NCBI GenBank assembly: GCA_020217265.1
Contig: JAIWOS010000012.1
Location: 1 to 14,808 of the forward strand
Length of the DNA stretch: 14,808 bases
Origin: Thiobacillus sp.
GTDB taxonomy: Bacteria; Pseudomonadota; Gammaproteobacteria; Burkholderiales; Thiobacillaceae
Reading direction: 5' to 3'
Under the pieces are notes generated by a model. It was not told the DNA's origin. It did no database searches and saw only the letters and a program-made list of their open reading frames with translations. Each line of letters begins with the position of its first letter. Within the stretch, counting starts at the first letter, position 1. The position numbers were made by a program, and so were the translations under genes. Shown piece after piece: positions 7,833 to 14,808 of the stretch.

Positions 7833-7848
7833 TACGACTAAAGTCGTA
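7833..7848. promoter_or_regulatory. Perfect palindromic operator-like site before comEA
   Basis: TACGACTAAAGTCGTA has two seven-base arms that are exact reverse complements around a two-base centre. It is embedded in AT-rich DNA about 72 bases before the comEA start. Its size and symmetry suit a dimeric helix-turn-helix regulator (for example LuxR/FixJ type); no regulator gene is adjacent, so its identity is open. Confidence 0.5.
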
Positions 7849-7883
7849 TGGCGCTAGCTTCCTCAACTGTATATGTTCTGTTA

Positions 7884-7900
7884 GTGGCCAATCTGGCCAC
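7884..7900 (+). promoter_or_regulatory. Leader hairpin before comEA
   Basis: GTGGCCA (7884-7890) and TGGCCAC (7894-7900) form a perfect seven-base stem with the loop ATC, in the probable 5' leader. It ends 8 bases before the GAGGAG ribosome-binding site. No T run directly follows, so it more likely affects mRNA stability or translation, or is a protein-binding dyad, than terminates transcription. Confidence 0.4.
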
Positions 7901-7919
7901 GTCATTTTGAGGAGAAAAC

Positions 7920-8189
7920 ATGAAAACATGGATTGGCATGATCCTGGCGCTGGGACTGAGTTTTCCGGCATGGGCCGCTGTGAACATCAACACGGCGTCA
8001 CAATCTGAACTGGAGTCGGTACGCGGTCTCGGCCCGGCCAAGGCAAAAGCCATCATTAGCTATCGAGATGCACACGGTGGCTTCAAGAGCGTTGACGAAC
8101 TGGATAACGTCAAAGGTTTTGGCAAGGCGTCCATCAACAAGCTCAAAGGTGAATTGACGGTCGGCAGCGAGCCTGCCAAGAAAAAATGA
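7920..8189 (+). CDS. ComEA-type exported helix-hairpin-helix DNA-binding protein
   Basis: An 89-residue protein with a Sec signal peptide (positive MK, hydrophobic 4-15, probable cut after AWA at residue 19), then a short ComEA-like module. VNINTASQSEL (21-31) is the typical entry to the domain; VRGLGPAKAKAIISYR (34-49) is the first helix-hairpin-helix, and the GFGKASINKL part (67-76) the second. Such proteins bind double-stranded DNA without sequence preference in the periplasm and help pull DNA in during natural transformation; small stand-alone versions are common in beta- and gammaproteobacteria. The strong GAGGAG at 7909-7914, five bases ahead, fixes the ATG. It is the first gene right of the insertion sequence and has its own AT-rich upstream region. 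A short Lys tail ends the protein. A link to competence is inferred from the family only. Confidence 0.88.
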   Translation: MKTWIGMILALGLSFPAWAAVNINTASQSELESVRGLGPAKAKAIISYRDAHGGFKSVDELDNVKGFGKASINKLKGELTVGSEPAKKK

Positions 8190-8306
8190 AGAAATAAAGT
8201 GTCACCCCGGGCAACCCCCGGGGGTAGTGCAGCCAAAGCGGAGGGTAGGGAAAGCCGTCAGATTGGCGCCGGCTTCTATGGTGGGCGCGTACCGGGATTG
8301 CAACGG

Positions 8307-8312
8307 TATAAT
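8307..8312 (+). promoter_or_regulatory. Candidate -10 element of the ZIP transporter gene
   Basis: A perfect TATAAT lies 28 bases before the ATG at 8341. The expected -35 position (about 8284-8289) is GC-rich and does not match TTGACA, so the promoter may need an activator, or the match may be chance. Confidence 0.4.
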
Positions 8313-8340
8313 TGCCATTTTGCCGGAGTTAGAATAACCC

Positions 8341-9117
8341 ATGTCTCTCCTTGCAGTCATAATGATCGCAACGGCTGCAGGAAGTGTGCTCAGTTTGTCG
8401 CTGGCCGCTTTGCTGGCTATGTCGGCGCGCCCCAGTTGGGTGCCGGTCCTGGTCAGTTATGCGATTGGCGCGTTGCTCGGTGCTTCATTGCTGGAAGTGT
8501 TGCCGGAAGCCGTGCAAATGGGCGGGGACATTGCCACGATCGCTAAAGCAGTACTGGCAGGTATTCTCCTGTTTTTTCTGCTTGAAAAGCTGGTGTTGTG
8601 GCGGCACTGCCATGAAGATTTGTGTGAGGCCCATGGCGGGCACATTCATGCACACGATCATGGCCGTTCCGGATTAATGATCACTATCGGTGACACCTTT
8701 CACAATTTTGTGGACGGTGTGATCATTGCCGGCGCATTTCTGGCGGATTTTCGCCTCGGCGTGGTGACTGCTCTGGCAATCGTGGCGCATGAAATTCCAC
8801 AGGAGATCGGCGATTTCATGATCCTTCTGCATTCGGGTTACACACGCACCAAGGCGCTGCTGCTCAATTTCCTGACGGGCGTCTCGATGGTGTTCGGTGC
8901 CCTGTTTGGGTATTTTGCCTTGAAAGCGATGGAGGGATGGACGCCCATCCTGTTGGGCCTGGCGGGCGCGAGCATGTTGTATGTGGCGATGTCCGACCTG
9001 ATTCCGGGCCTGCACAAGCGTGCAGAACTTGGCGCCACCTTGCAGCAGATCGTCCTAATCGCCCTGGGGATCGGAAGCGTCGCCCTGGTCGGTCATCTGA
9101 TTGGACACGAGCATTGA
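8341..9117 (+). CDS. ZIP-family divalent metal transporter
   Basis: A 258-residue inner-membrane protein with about eight hydrophobic segments, the ZIP (ZRT/IRT-like) architecture. The metal path is shown by GDTFHNFVDG (117-126) in TM4, with His, Asn and Asp ligands, and by AHEIPQEIGDF (149-159) in TM5, the classical HEIPQE motif. Between TM3 and TM4 is a His/Cys-rich cytoplasmic loop (89-107: HCHEDLC, then HGGHIHAHDH), likely a metal-binding or sensing segment. It probably imports zinc or a related metal; substrate cannot be told from sequence. GGAG at 8325-8328 is 12 bases before the ATG, rather far. It follows comEA by 151 bases, with a candidate -10 between them, so separate transcription is likely. 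Its last 63 bases overlap the end of a convergent minus-strand gene. Confidence 0.9.
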   Translation: MSLLAVIMIATAAGSVLSLSLAALLAMSARPSWVPVLVSYAIGALLGASLLEVLPEAVQMGGDIATIAKAVLAGILLFFLLEKLVLWRHCHEDLCEAHGGHIHAHDHGRSGLMITIGDTFHNFVDGVIIAGAFLADFRLGVVTALAIVAHEIPQEIGDFMILLHSGYTRTKALLLNFLTGVSMVFGALFGYFALKAMEGWTPILLGLAGASMLYVAMSDLIPGLHKRAELGATLQQIVLIALGIGSVALVGHLIGHEH

Positions 9118-9273
9118 TTTGCGCCCCGTCTTGCGGCCGCCGACGGCATAAACGAACAGCGCGATCGGCACAATGCCCAGAAACACGAAAACTGCGAGGG
9201 CCTTGGCGAGACTGCCCGCGGTGAGTACCAGCAACAAAATCACATAAGCCCAGCCGATTGCCACAATGTACAT
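9055..9273 (-). CDS. Small two-helix membrane protein, conserved in betaproteobacteria
   Basis: A 72-residue protein starting [20 protein letters not shown]. Two hydrophobic segments (about 3-18 and 25-44) are separated by SLAKALA and followed by a basic stretch GGRKTGRK and a polar tail, predicting two membrane passes with both ends in the cytoplasm. I recall similar short proteins starting MYIVAI in betaproteobacteria, usually unnamed; function unknown. AAGGTGAGG precedes the ATG on the minus strand, supporting this start over longer in-frame upstream ones that run antisense through rimO. The ATG is 30 bases from the rimO start (divergent), and the 3' end overlaps the ZIP gene by 63 bases (convergent). 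The overlapping tail is polar and may be a variable extension. Confidence 0.72.
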   Translation of the reverse strand: MYIVAIGWAYVILLLVLTAGSLAKALAVFVFLGIVPIALFVYAVGGRKTGRKSMLVSNQMTDQGDASDPQGD

Positions 9274-9303
9274 GACCTCACCTTCTTTTTCTTGCACGTT
9301 CGC

Positions 9304-10641
9304 ATGGTAACCAAAGCTCAGACCGCTCGCATTCCCACCGTCGGCTTTGTTTCCCTTGGCTGCCCGAAGGCAACCGTAGACTCCGAACGCATCCTGACCC
9401 AACTGCGCGCTGAGGGGTACGGCATTGTCGGTAGTTACGATGATGCCGACGTGGTGGTGGTGAATACCTGCGGTTTCATCGACGCTGCGGTGCAGGAGTC
9501 GCTGGAGGCCATTGGCGAGGCCCTGGAAGAAAACGGCCGGGTGATCGTTACCGGTTGCCTCGGTGCGAAGGGCGATGTGGTGCGCGAGACGCATCCCAAG
9601 GTGATGGCGGTATCCGGCCCGCATGCGCTCGATGAGGTGATGGCAGCGGTGCACGCGGCACTGCCCAAGCCGCACGATCCTTTCGAGGATCTCATTCCGC
9701 CCGGCGGCGTGAAACTCACGCCGCGACATTATGCCTACCTGAAAATTTCCGAAGGCTGCAACCATCGGTGCAGCTTCTGCATCATTCCATCAATGCGTGG
9801 CGATCTCGTTTCGCGCCCGATCGGCGACGTGATGCGCGAGGCGGAGGCGCTGGTCGGCGCCGGCGTACAGGAATTGCTGGTGGTGTCGCAGGATACTTCT
9901 GCGTACGGCGTGGACGTGAAATATCGCCCGGGATTCTGGAATGGCCGCCCACTGAAAACGCGCATGTCCGAGCTGGCCGGCGCGCTGGGCAGCCTGGGTG
10001 CCTGGGTGCGGCTGCACTATGTCTATCCGTATCCCAGCGTGGACGAAGTGATTCCACTGATGGCCGAAGGCACCCTCCTGCCGTACCTGGATATCCCGTT
10101 CCAGCACGCCAGCCCGCGCATTCTCAAGCTGATGAAGCGTCCCGGCGCAGTCGAAAAAACGCTCGACCGCATTCAGGCCTGGCGCGAGGCGGTTCCCGAT
10201 CTCACCCTGCGTTCGACCTTCATCGTCGGCTTTCCTGGCGAGACGGAGGCAGAGTTCGAGGAATTGTTGGCCTTCCTGAGAGAAGCCCAGCTCGACCGCG
10301 TGGGGTGTTTCAAGTATTCCCCGGTCGAGGGAGCCGCTGCCAACGCTTTGCCTGGCGCGGTGCCTGAAGAGTTGAAGGGGGAACGGCTGGAGCGATTCAT
10401 GGAAACGCAGGCGGAAATTTCTGCCGCGCGGCTCGATGCCAAGATCGGCCGTGAGATCGAGGTCATCGTCGATGAAGAGGACGAAGTCGGCACGCTTGCA
10501 CGCAGCCATGCCGACGCGCCGGAGATCGATGGCGTGGTGTATCTGGAAGGCGTGTTCGGCTTGGAGCCAGGCACACGCCTCAAAGCCATCGTCGAGAGTG
10601 CCGACGAACATGATCTTTGGGCTACCCCCGTCGAAAAATGA
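9304..10641 (+). CDS. rimO: RimO, ribosomal protein S12 methylthiotransferase
   Basis: A 445-residue radical SAM enzyme (E. coli RimO has 441) that adds a methylthio group to the conserved aspartate of ribosomal protein S12. The N-terminal methylthiotransferase domain opens [16 protein letters not shown] and holds three cluster cysteines C20, C56 (NTCGFID) and C85 (TGCLGAKG). The radical SAM motif is GCNHRCSFC with C152, C156, C159. Typical RimO text follows ([29 protein letters not shown]), then a C-terminal TRAM domain (about 375-440). MiaB, the tRNA-modifying relative, is excluded by the CPKATVDSE start and by S12-type motifs. I chose ATG 9304; an in-frame TTG at 9292 would add four residues, and neither has a good ribosome-binding site. 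It stands alone, divergent from the small membrane gene. Confidence 0.96.
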   Translation: MVTKAQTARIPTVGFVSLGCPKATVDSERILTQLRAEGYGIVGSYDDADVVVVNTCGFIDAAVQESLEAIGEALEENGRVIVTGCLGAKGDVVRETHPKVMAVSGPHALDEVMAAVHAALPKPHDPFEDLIPPGGVKLTPRHYAYLKISEGCNHRCSFCIIPSMRGDLVSRPIGDVMREAEALVGAGVQELLVVSQDTSAYGVDVKYRPGFWNGRPLKTRMSELAGALGSLGAWVRLHYVYPYPSVDEVIPLMAEGTLLPYLDIPFQHASPRILKLMKRPGAVEKTLDRIQAWREAVPDLTLRSTFIVGFPGETEAEFEELLAFLREAQLDRVGCFKYSPVEGAAANALPGAVPEELKGERLERFMETQAEISAARLDAKIGREIEVIVDEEDEVGTLARSHADAPEIDGVVYLEGVFGLEPGTRLKAIVESADEHDLWATPVEK

Positions 10642-10813
10642 ACCAGAACGGGGCGTCATGCACTTTCCTGGGGCGCTTTTCTCCGCGCTGAGGTAGCCAC
10701 ACCCGCGCCAATCCAGGCGTTGCGGCCTGCGAGGCGTGGCATGTCTTCTGCTTGGTGTCATGTGGGCTTCATGTTCCGGTGGCAGCATCTTGGCGAACAC
10801 AGCGGAGGAATGG

Positions 10814-11119
10814 ATGAACGCTCGTATCTGGATTGCGGCCCTGATGGCCATTGCCGGCGGAGCCTCCGCGGCAGAAGCCGTGTCGAGCCGGGACAGGGCG
10901 CTCTGCCAGGGCAATTATTCCGTCATGTTGATGACCGAAGTGGAGTGCCGCCAATATGCGCAACGGCTGCGCCAGCTGCAGGGGCAGAAAAATTCCGACG
11001 CGCAGCTTGCGCTCCAATTTGAACACGACAGGCTGCTGAGCGAACGCGCTGCGTCCTGTGCCTGTGCCCGTGACTTTACGGGTCCTGAATCCACGGTCTT
11101 GGCGGCGGGTGATTGCTAA
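10814..11119 (+). CDS. Exported four-cysteine small protein A (tandem paralogue)
   Basis: A 101-residue protein with a Sec signal peptide (MNARIWIAALMAIAGGASA, cut near residue 19-22). The mature part has C31, C45, C82 and C84, with an extra C-terminal C101. I do not recognise the family. Residues 31-84 align without gaps to residues 33-86 of the protein encoded at 11305-11649, with 23 of 54 identical, including all four cysteines and the pattern CxxxYxVxLMTxxECRxY, then LR, then HxxLLxER, then CxC. The spacing suggests a helical hairpin closed by disulfides or binding a metal or cofactor in the periplasm; this is inference. The GGAGG at 10804-10808, five bases before ATG 10814, beats a longer start at 10736 that would put a poor extra stretch ahead of the signal peptide. 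Confidence 0.75.
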   Translation: MNARIWIAALMAIAGGASAAEAVSSRDRALCQGNYSVMLMTEVECRQYAQRLRQLQGQKNSDAQLALQFEHDRLLSERAASCACARDFTGPESTVLAAGDC

Positions 11120-11139
11120 TAGGCTTGGTGTCGGCCTAT
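11119..11139 (+). terminator. Possible weak hairpin at the end of gene A
   Basis: ATAGGC (11119-11124) and GCCTAT (11134-11139) form a six-base stem with a nine-base loop right at the stop codon of the first paralogue. No T run follows, so termination is only a possibility. Confidence 0.25.
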
Positions 11140-11304
11140 CGTCAGGGGGCTGCCGAAAACCTGTCGAATGGTAGGGTTGTACCAGCCGGGGTTATTGATT
11201 AAATTGTTAATTCCTTAGCGTAACAGCGGGAATGCAATTTGCTGTCCGCTATGGGTGGCACGATCAAGTGGCTTCAAACACGGAAAACCAACAAGGAGAC
11301 GCAG

Positions 11305-11649
11305 ATGAAAGCAAGCCAGTACAAGTTCGCGGTGAGTCTGTTCGGTTGCATGGCCCTGCTTGTTGCCCATTCATCCCGAGCCGACAGCGATCTTGAAAAC
11401 TGCAAGGCGGGCTATCAGGTTTTGTTGATGACGCCCGGCGAGTGCCGAACTTACCTCAACGATCTGCGGGCCGCCCAAGCGCTGGCGGATTACGGCAAGG
11501 TGCTCGAGTTGCAGGAATGGCATGCCGAACTGCTGATCGAGCGTTCGCAAGCCTGTCCGTGCCGTCCCAACAAGGCGGACATGCGGCAGGTACACGCGGC
11601 CGATACCCCGGCGCCCGCGCAAGTCGCCAATTCACTCCCCCAACCCTGA
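11305..11649 (+). CDS. Exported four-cysteine small protein B (tandem paralogue)
   Basis: A 114-residue protein with a Sec signal peptide (MKASQYK, hydrophobic 8-21, probable cut after SSRA at residue 26). The mature core has C33, C47, C84 and C86 in the same spacing as its neighbour: CKAGYQVLLMT, ECRTYLNDLR, HAELLIERS, then CPC. C15 lies in the hydrophobic core of the signal peptide, and the residues before it (LFG) are a poor lipobox, so I do not call it a lipoprotein. The C-terminal 28 residues are Ala/Pro-rich and probably disordered. AAGGAG at 11293-11298 lies six bases before ATG 11305, which fixes the start against a longer one at 11239. Its last 18 bases overlap the end of the convergent RpfE-type gene. 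Function unknown. Confidence 0.78.
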   Translation: MKASQYKFAVSLFGCMALLVAHSSRADSDLENCKAGYQVLLMTPGECRTYLNDLRAAQALADYGKVLELQEWHAELLIERSQACPCRPNKADMRQVHAADTPAPAQVANSLPQP

Positions 11650-12636
11650 CGCCAGCGCCTTCGGTCGGCGCCAGAATTTCAGGGCGTCGAGCCGGTGCAG
11701 CATTACGCCGCGACCACTGACGGGGTCGAGCAGGTGAACACCCTGCCGGCCCAGTTTGGGCAATGCCTTTACCAGCGGCGCGAACCAGTGGTTTTCCAAT
11801 TGCCGCAACGCCTCTCGCCAGCCGAGCATGTCGCCGAATGCAGCCGGCATGTCCAGCGCATCGAGTAGCAGCACACCGGGCCTGCCGAGCACATCGGGAC
11901 TCAGTGCGGCGGGAAGCACGGTTGTCTCTGCGCTGCTATGACGGGCGATGGCATGCGCAATTTCGCTGCGTGCATAAACGGGCGGCACAGGTTTGTCCGG
12001 GGGCGGTGGCAGCACCCCGCCGCCCCACAGCCACAAGGAATTCACGGGCAGCGCGCCGCGCGCCTCGCGCGCCTGATTGACCGGGTGGTCGTGCAGTAGC
12101 ATCTGGATTTCGTTCAGACGAACGCGCAGGGCGGCTGCGTCTTTTCCCTGAGGCATTACGGTATCGATCGCACATCCGGCGGCGAGCGACGGCGACGTGG
12201 TCGAGAGCTGCAAGGGAAGCGGGAAACGCAGATACCAGCGCTCAGGATGCGGGGCTTCGAGCGGGAAATCCTGCCCGAAATGCCGCGAGATATCGCGCGT
12301 CAGTTGATCGGCATCGGCTTGCATCAGGTCCGTCAGCGGCAGGCCGGCCAGCACGATGCGGTCGCGCATCAGGTGCAGGTGCACCGGGTCGGCGCGCAGC
12401 CAGTAATCCTCGCCTGCCGTGCCGCCGTCGGCTTCGAGGGTAATGGGTGCCAGCGGCCAGTCCTGCTGACGCCCGATACCCAGTGCGCGGGCCAGTGCGG
12501 CTTCGGTCCCCGTTGCGGTTTCTGCCGTGGGCGTGCCGCGTGCCAGCAGGGCTTGCAATCCGGGCAGGGTGAGGCCGTGCGCGGCGACTTCCAGCAGGCG
12601 TGGGTCGGGGAACAGGCGGGGGATCAGCCACAGCAT
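11632..12636 (-). CDS. RpfE-type conserved protein (phosphoglycerate-mutase-like family)
   Basis: A 334-residue cytoplasmic protein resembling Xanthomonas RpfE and the family often labelled 'regulatory protein RpfE type' or 'phosphoglycerate mutase'. Shared landmarks are YWLRADPVHLHL (78-89), an RWYLRFP block (133-139), EIQMLLHDHPVN (176-187) and the strong motif NSLWLWGGG (199-207). I see no complete catalytic set of the cofactor-independent phosphoglycerate mutases, so an enzyme activity is unproven. In Xanthomonas the gene lies in the rpf (pathogenicity factor) region, but its biochemical role is unknown to me. There is no signal peptide. The ATG lacks a visible ribosome-binding site, and only 33 bases separate it from yjbQ on the other strand, so the divergent promoters must be compact or overlap. 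Confidence 0.75.
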   Translation of the reverse strand: MLWLIPRLFPDPRLLEVAAHGLTLPGLQALLARGTPTAETATGTEAALARALGIGRQQDWPLAPITLEADGGTAGEDYWLRADPVHLHLMRDRIVLAGLPLTDLMQADADQLTRDISRHFGQDFPLEAPHPERWYLRFPLPLQLSTTSPSLAAGCAIDTVMPQGKDAAALRVRLNEIQMLLHDHPVNQAREARGALPVNSLWLWGGGVLPPPPDKPVPPVYARSEIAHAIARHSSAETTVLPAALSPDVLGRPGVLLLDALDMPAAFGDMLGWREALRQLENHWFAPLVKALPKLGRQGVHLLDPVSGRGVMLHRLDALKFWRRPKALASGLGE

Positions 12637-12656
12637 GGCCGGAGTGTATCAGGCCG

Positions 12657-12662
12657 TACAAT
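12657..12662 (+). promoter_or_regulatory. Candidate -10 of yjbQ (possible leaderless transcript)
   Basis: TACAAT ends seven bases before ATG 12670, the distance expected between a -10 box and the transcript start. If used, translation would start at or next to the 5' end of the mRNA. The -35 position is a poor match, so this is tentative. Confidence 0.3.
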
Positions 12663-12669
12663 GCCGGCC

Positions 12670-13089
12670 ATGCGCCAGACATTGACCGAAATCCGCGTGG
12701 CGACCCGCGGCAAGGGCTTGTACGCCTGCACTTCTCAAGTGGTCGAGTGGGTGCACGCGAGCGGCATTCGCCAAGGGCTGCTCACGTTGTACATCCGGCA
12801 TACATCGGCCAGCCTGCTGATCCAGGAAAACTACGATCCGACCGTGCAAAGCGACCTGGAACGTTTTTTCGCCCGCCTGGTGCCGGAAGCCGATCCGGTT
12901 TACGAGCACGTGATCGAAGGAACGGACGACATGCCCGCACACGTGCGCGCGGCGCTGACGCAGACGCACCTGGCCATTCCGGTGGTCGACGGGCAGCCGG
13001 CGCTGGGCACCTGGCAGGGCATCTATGTCTTTGAGCACCGTCGCGCCGTGCAGACGCGCCGCATCATGCTGCATCTCTTGGGTGAGTAA
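12670..13089 (+). CDS. yjbQ: YjbQ/UPF0047 family protein (secondary thiamine-phosphate synthase type)
   Basis: A 139-residue cytoplasmic protein, the length of E. coli YjbQ (138). Conserved family blocks are all present: LYIRHTSASLLI (40-51), ENYDPTV (53-59), DLERFFARLVP (62-72), YEHVIEGTDDMPAH (78-91) and GTWQGIYVFEHR (113-124). Histidines and acidic residues in these blocks form the conserved pocket. E. coli YjbQ has weak thiamine-phosphate synthase activity, hence the family name, but the physiological role is unsettled. An alternative ATG at 12661 would add three residues (MPA); I prefer 12670 because E. coli-type N-termini begin close to QTLT and a TACAAT box would overlap the earlier start. 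Divergent from the RpfE-type gene. Confidence 0.92.
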   Translation: MRQTLTEIRVATRGKGLYACTSQVVEWVHASGIRQGLLTLYIRHTSASLLIQENYDPTVQSDLERFFARLVPEADPVYEHVIEGTDDMPAHVRAALTQTHLAIPVVDGQPALGTWQGIYVFEHRRAVQTRRIMLHLLGE

Positions 13090-13098
13090 GCGGTGTGG

Positions 13099-13104
13099 CA
13101 TACT
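13099..13104 (+). promoter_or_regulatory. Candidate extended -10 of the lol operon
   Basis: CATACT preceded by TGG (TGn at 13096-13098) fits an extended -10 element 27 bases before the TTG at 13132. If used, the transcript would start about 13111 and exclude the longer GTG start at 13093. Confidence 0.35.
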
Positions 13105-13131
13105 CGCCGCTCCCCATTCCCGAGTCGCGTT

Positions 13132-14368
13132 TTGCTTCCCTACGAACTGCTGATCGGCCTGCGCTACACCCACGCCAAGCGCCGCAATCATTTCATCTCG
13201 TTCATTTCTGTCGTTTCGATGGCGGGCATCGCGCTCGGCGTGATGGCGCTCATCGTGGTGCTCTCGGTGATGAACGGCTTCCAGGAAGAATTGCGCGCGC
13301 GCATTCTTGGCGTGGCGGCGCATCTCGAAATCAGCGGGCCCGGCGATCGGCTGGCCGACTGGCGCGGCGTGCTGGCGCAGACGCGGCAGAACCCGGAGGT
13401 GAAGGCAGGCGCGCCCTACGTCAATACGCAGGGCATGCTCGCCAACGGCGACATGGTGCGCGGCGCGATCATCCGCGGCATCACGCCGGAACTGGAAAAC
13501 CAGGTGGCGGACTTCGGACGGCACATGAAAGCCGGGCGGCTGGAAGACCTCAAGCCCGGCAGCTTCGGCATCGTGCTCGGCGCCGAGCTGGCGCGCGCGC
13601 TCAACGTCTATCCCGGCGACAAAGTGGTGCTGCTCACGCCGCAGGGCAACATCACGCCGGCCGGGGTGATGCCGCGCGTCAAGCAGTTCACCGTGGTCGG
13701 CATTTTCGAGGCCGGCATGTTCGAGTACGACTCGGGGCTGGCGCTCATCAACCTCGCCGATGCGCAGAAGCTCCTGCGGCTGGGGGACGACGTTTCCGGC
13801 GTGCGACTCAAGCTCGACGATCTGTTCCGCGCGCCCTTCGTCACGCGCGAACTGACACGCAGCCTTGTGGGCGACTTCTACCTCACCGACTGGACGCAGA
13901 GCCATGCCAATTTCTTCCGCGCCGTGGCGATCGAAAAGCGCATGATGTTCCTGATCCTGCTCCTGATCGTTGCCGTCGCCGCGTTCAACATCGTCTCCAC
14001 GCTGGTGATGGCGGTGACCGACAAGCAGGCGGACATCGCCATTCTGCGCACGCTCGGCGCGCGGCCGGGGTCGATCATGAAGATCTTCATCGTGCAGGGC
14101 GCGTTCATCGGCGTGTTCGGCACCCTGCTGGGGCTGGTGAGCGGCGTGCTGCTCGCGCTCAATCTCGAAACCGTGGTGCCGGTGATCGAGCGCATCGCCG
14201 GCATGGACCTGTTCCCGGCGGACGTGTACTACATCAGCAAGCTGCCGTCGAAGCTGGTGTGGAGCGACGTGGCCATCATTACCGGCGTGGCGCTGGCAAT
14301 CAGCCTGCTGGCGACGCTTTACCCCAGCTGGCGTGCCTCGCGCATCCAGCCCGCGGAGGCGCTGCGCT

Positions 14369-14376
<8 letters not shown>
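13132..14376 (+). CDS. lolC: LolC/LolE-type permease of the lipoprotein-releasing ABC transporter
   Basis: A 414-residue inner-membrane permease that, with the LolD ATPase, lifts mature lipoproteins from the inner membrane to the carrier LolA. The start [20 protein letters not shown] is the standard family N-terminus. One membrane helix (about 22-46) precedes a large periplasmic domain, and three more follow in the C-terminal third ([52 protein letters not shown]), ending [11 protein letters not shown], the usual MacB/FtsX-like layout. I chose TTG 13132 because it matches family length and a possible promoter lies at 13099; GTG 13093 would add 13 unlike residues. No strong ribosome-binding site is seen. 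The end overlaps lolD by eight bases. Only one permease gene is visible, so it may act as a homodimer, or its partner may lie outside the window. Confidence 0.9.

Positions 14377-14808
<432 letters not shown>

Noticed and set aside
8203..8225. GC-rich inverted repeat after comEA as a terminator
   Set aside because: The stem is plausible but no T run follows, so an intrinsic terminator is not supported.
9274..9765. N-terminal extension of the small membrane protein into rimO antisense
   Set aside because: MYIVAI at 9273 has a ribosome-binding site and family-like start; the extension is merely the rimO complement.
9790..10914. 374-codon minus-strand frame opposite rimO
   Set aside because: It is the complement of an unambiguous rimO and has no recognisable domain or start signal.
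11339..11351. Lipobox-like cysteine in the signal peptide of paralogue B
   Set aside because: The Cys lies inside the hydrophobic core with Phe at the -2 position, and hydrophobic sequence continues after it; signal peptidase I cleavage fits better.

Overview
The window looks like a chromosomal piece of a GC-rich betaproteobacterium, most likely a sulfur-oxidising, Thiobacillus/Sulfuricella/Sulfuritalea-like member of the Nitrosomonadales. This rests on a qmoA-qmoB-hdrC-hdrB cluster, typical of organisms that run the APS reductase pathway, and on housekeeping neighbours of betaproteobacterial style (rimO, an RpfE-type protein, yjbQ, a lolC-lolD pair). The genus assignment is an inference from remembered gene organisation, not from a search.

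Layout. Positions 1-4826 hold a tight co-directional operon: the 3' part of qmoA (HdrA-like flavoprotein), qmoB (HdrA + two [4Fe-4S] + FlpD/MvhD domain), hdrC and hdrB, closed by a clear intrinsic terminator. Together they form a soluble electron-transfer module that probably exchanges electrons with APS reductase; the membrane cytochrome subunit QmoC is replaced by HdrC plus HdrB. Converging on this operon is a minus-strand gene for a zinc-sensing-type diguanylate cyclase (CZB-GGDEF, DgcZ-like), followed by a short acidic helical protein of unknown function.

Positions 6368-7780 are an IS256-family element with imperfect terminal inverted repeats, no visible target duplication, and a transposase whose ribosome-binding site and probable start lie in a different frame from the catalytic body (one-base frameshift). 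Immediately right of it is an AT-rich regulatory region with a perfect palindrome and a leader hairpin, then a small exported ComEA-type helix-hairpin-helix protein and a ZIP-family metal transporter.

Positions 9055-14808 are mostly chromosomal housekeeping: a small membrane protein (minus), rimO, two tandem paralogous exported cysteine-containing proteins of a family I do not recognise, an RpfE-type protein (minus), yjbQ, and the lipoprotein-release genes lolC and lolD (cut by the window end).

The most noteworthy items are the HdrCB-type Qmo module, the paralogous pair of four-cysteine periplasmic proteins (colinear over 54 residues, 23 identical), the frameshifted IS256 transposase without target duplication, and the palindromic operator-like site before comEA. 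I see no phage, CRISPR array, rRNA or tRNA gene. No intergenic stretch exceeds 300 bases.
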